DNA of 7,236 nucleotides from an uncultured Bacteroidales bacterium. Its GTDB lineage: Bacteria > Bacteroidota > Bacteroidia > Bacteroidales > Paludibacteraceae. Every line of letters begins with the position of its first letter. Position 1 is the first letter of the stretch. The stretch covers positions 1-7,236 of the forward strand of contig CAMJFV010000093.1 in the NCBI GenBank assembly GCA_946405045.1, written 5' to 3'. A program made the translations under genes and the position numbers. The notes beneath the pieces are model-generated. The model was given only the letters and a program-made list of their open reading frames with translations. It did not search any database and had not been told where the DNA came from. Below are positions 6,330-7,236 of this stretch, piece by piece.

Positions 6330-6365
6330 AAATAAATAAAAATGGCGGCGACAATGCCACCGCCA
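6330..6365 (-). terminator. Intrinsic terminator of frr, abutting the rsgA start codon
   Basis: On the minus strand, TGGCGGTGGC pairs with GTCGCCGCCA (6343-6365, 10 pairs including two G-U) around a 3-base loop. TTTTTATTTATTT follows. The tract ends 2 bases before the rsgA ATG, so terminated frr transcripts stop at the rsgA start. Read-through transcripts carry a G+C-rich hairpin 15 bases before that start. Confidence 0.85.
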
Positions 6366-6410
6366 AATTAGGTTTAATAACTGAGTATCAATGCCTTTAT
6401 CTGTCAGCAA

Positions 6411-6971
6411 TTACACAGTCATGATTTCTTTTTCCTTTGCTGAGAACATAGCCTCGACATCCTTGATATACTTGTCGTGGATCTTCTGAACTTCAGCCTC
6501 TGCATCTTTCTCTACGTCTTCAGCCAAACCGTTCTTGATCTCTTTCTTAAGACCTTCGATTGCGTCACGACGAGCGTTCCTGATGCTGATCTTTGCGTCT
6601 TCAGCCTCAGCCTTAGCCTGCTTTACAAGAGCCTTACGACGCTCCTCTGTTAGCGGTGGAATACACAAACGGATCATCTCACCGTTGTTTTCTGGTGTGA
6701 TACCAACCTCAGAAGCCAAGATCGCTTTTTCAATCAACGGAATCATCTTCTTATCCCAAGGCTTGATAGCGATAGTGCGGGCGTCTGGTGTTGTGATAGA
6801 TGCCACAGCTGAAAGTGGAGACATCGCACCATAGTTGTCTACACGGATTGGATCCAAGATTCGTACGTTTGCCTTGCCGGCACGGATGTGGGCGAAAGAA
6901 TCGTCAAGATGAAGAAGAGCTCCGTCCATCTTGTCCTCTGCCATTTTATAAAAAGACTTTACGTCTGCCAT
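6411..6971 (-). CDS. frr: Ribosome recycling factor
   Basis: The factor works with EF-G to split the post-termination ribosome. The product has 186 residues, essentially the same as the 185-residue E. coli protein. Family landmarks are IRAGKANVRILD (29-40), TTPDARTIAIKPWD (60-73), the IPPLTEERRK hinge region (104-113) and the conserved IRNARRD (130-136) in the long helix. It ends in a charged helix AMFSAKEKEIM. The ATG at 6971 (MADVKSFYK) fits the family start. No Shine-Dalgarno sequence is present; instead a 16-base A/T palindrome sits just before the ATG. It has its own consensus promoter (7048-7077), so it is not dependent on any gene further upstream (pyrH often precedes frr, but is not in the window). 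A strong terminator follows the stop codon. Confidence 0.98.
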   Translation of the reverse strand: MADVKSFYKMAEDKMDGALLHLDDSFAHIRAGKANVRILDPIRVDNYGAMSPLSAVASITTPDARTIAIKPWDKKMIPLIEKAILASEVGITPENNGEMIRLCIPPLTEERRKALVKQAKAEAEDAKISIRNARRDAIEGLKKEIKNGLAEDVEKDAEAEVQKIHDKYIKDVEAMFSAKEKEIMTV

Positions 6972-6973
6972 TG

Positions 6974-6989
6974 TAAAAAACGTTTTTTA
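6974..6989. repeat. 16-base palindrome TAAAAAACGTTTTTTA before the frr start codon
   Basis: This perfect inverted repeat ends 2 bases upstream of the frr ATG. In RNA it could form a weak A-U stem over the ribosome landing site, where Bacteroidetes genes usually have unpaired A-rich sequence. Confidence 0.5.
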
Positions 6990-7015
6990 TTTCCTAAATT
7001 TTAACTCTTTTCCAT

Positions 7016-7037
7016 AGACACACATGTCCGTGTGTCT
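7016..7037. repeat. Palindrome AGACACAC-N6-GTGTGTCT in the frr leader
   Basis: Perfect 8-base arms surround a 6-base loop (ATGTCC on plus). The element lies between the frr promoter and the start codon, about 45 bases before the ATG, so it forms a hairpin near the 5' end of the frr mRNA. On the minus strand it is preceded by GTAG, like the arms of the composite element at 1572-1646. I read it as one copy of a dispersed palindromic family; copy number cannot be judged from this window. Confidence 0.55.
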
Positions 7038-7047
7038 CTACGTGTGG

Positions 7048-7077
7048 CAAAGATACGATTTTTTTGCATATTGCAAT
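7048..7077 (-). promoter_or_regulatory. frr promoter, Bacteroidetes type
   Basis: On the minus strand ATTG (7077-7074) is followed after 18 bases by TATCTTTG (7055-7048), an exact TAnnTTTG -7 box with a one-mismatch -33 box. Transcription should start near 7042-7043, just before the leader palindrome. The -33 box lies within the 12-base perfect palindrome ATATTGCAATAT (7068-7079). Confidence 0.8.
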
Positions 7078-7153
7078 ATTATGCAGGGGAAATATTGATG
7101 ATTGTGGAATGAACCATTAATTTTGTAAACTCGCATTTGACATTTAGAAACTG

Positions 7154-7205
7154 TTTAATGTGGGCGACCATTAAATTGGAGGGTTGTTGTTGTGGGCGAC
7201 CACAA
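7154..7205. repeat. Two adjacent hairpins each presenting GGGCGACC, with a 12-base direct repeat
   Basis: TGTGGGCGACCA occurs at 7159-7170 and 7191-7202, with a 32-base period. The flanks differ, yet each copy is enclosed by its own inverted arms: TTTAATG / CATTAAA (7154-7160 and 7169-7175), and TTGTGG / CCACAA (7190-7195 and 7200-7205) around GCGA. The same GGGCGACCA core appears in the composite element at 1620-1628. The rest of 7080-7236 holds nothing I can name and no coding frame I trust. Confidence 0.5.
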
Positions 7206-7236
7206 AAACCACAGAGGATAGAAACTCTCAGAGAAA

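Noticed and set aside
6328..6366. N-terminal extension of RsgA from a TTG start
   Set aside because: The codons are the frr terminator hairpin and T-tract, and the family's N-terminus starts at the ATG at 6327.
6987..7025. 12-codon ORF in the frr leader (ATG at 7025, TAA ending at 6987)
   Set aside because: Its start lies inside the dispersed palindrome, it has no Shine-Dalgarno-like sequence, and short ORFs of this size are expected by chance.

Overview
The window looks like chromosomal DNA of a Bacteroidales bacterium (Bacteroides/Prevotella-like). The evidence is three promoters of the Bacteroidetes form TAnnTTTG, AT-rich start regions without Shine-Dalgarno sequences, Bacteroidales surface-protein types, and dispersed intergenic palindromes of a kind I associate with this order. 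All supported genes lie on the minus strand, so transcription runs from high to low coordinates.

Layout in transcription order. An upstream leader (7236-6972) carries two small hairpins, a consensus promoter and a palindromic hairpin. Then come frr (ribosome recycling factor, 6971-6411), a strong intrinsic terminator (6365-6330), rsgA (ribosome-assembly GTPase, best start 6327), another hairpin terminator (5386-5362), a secreted cysteine-rich protein with a C-terminal NADase-type glycan-binding-like domain (5322-4021), an orphan membrane histidine kinase (3929-2760) and a small lipoprotein (2735-2259). These are followed by rplS (ribosomal protein L19, 2116-1763) with its own textbook promoter and strong terminator. 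A 457-base gene-free stretch holds remnants of palindromic repeats. Last is the 5' part of a secreted BspA-like/GLUG-like surface protein (1305-1), which runs off the window.

Three genes serve the ribosome: frr in recycling, rsgA in 30S maturation and rplS in the 50S subunit. The block between rsgA and rplS is an envelope module. The kinase and lipoprotein almost certainly share a transcript (24-base gap). The secreted glycan-binding-like protein lies just upstream in the same orientation, but a promoter-like box separates it from the kinase. No response regulator is visible.

I see no tRNA, rRNA, CRISPR array, transposase or prophage gene. No defence or otherwise clearly novel system can be demonstrated. 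The least explained items are the envelope module, a possible mini-ORF in the rplS leader with a Shine-Dalgarno-like sequence, and a GGGCGACCA motif shared by two distant intergenic regions.
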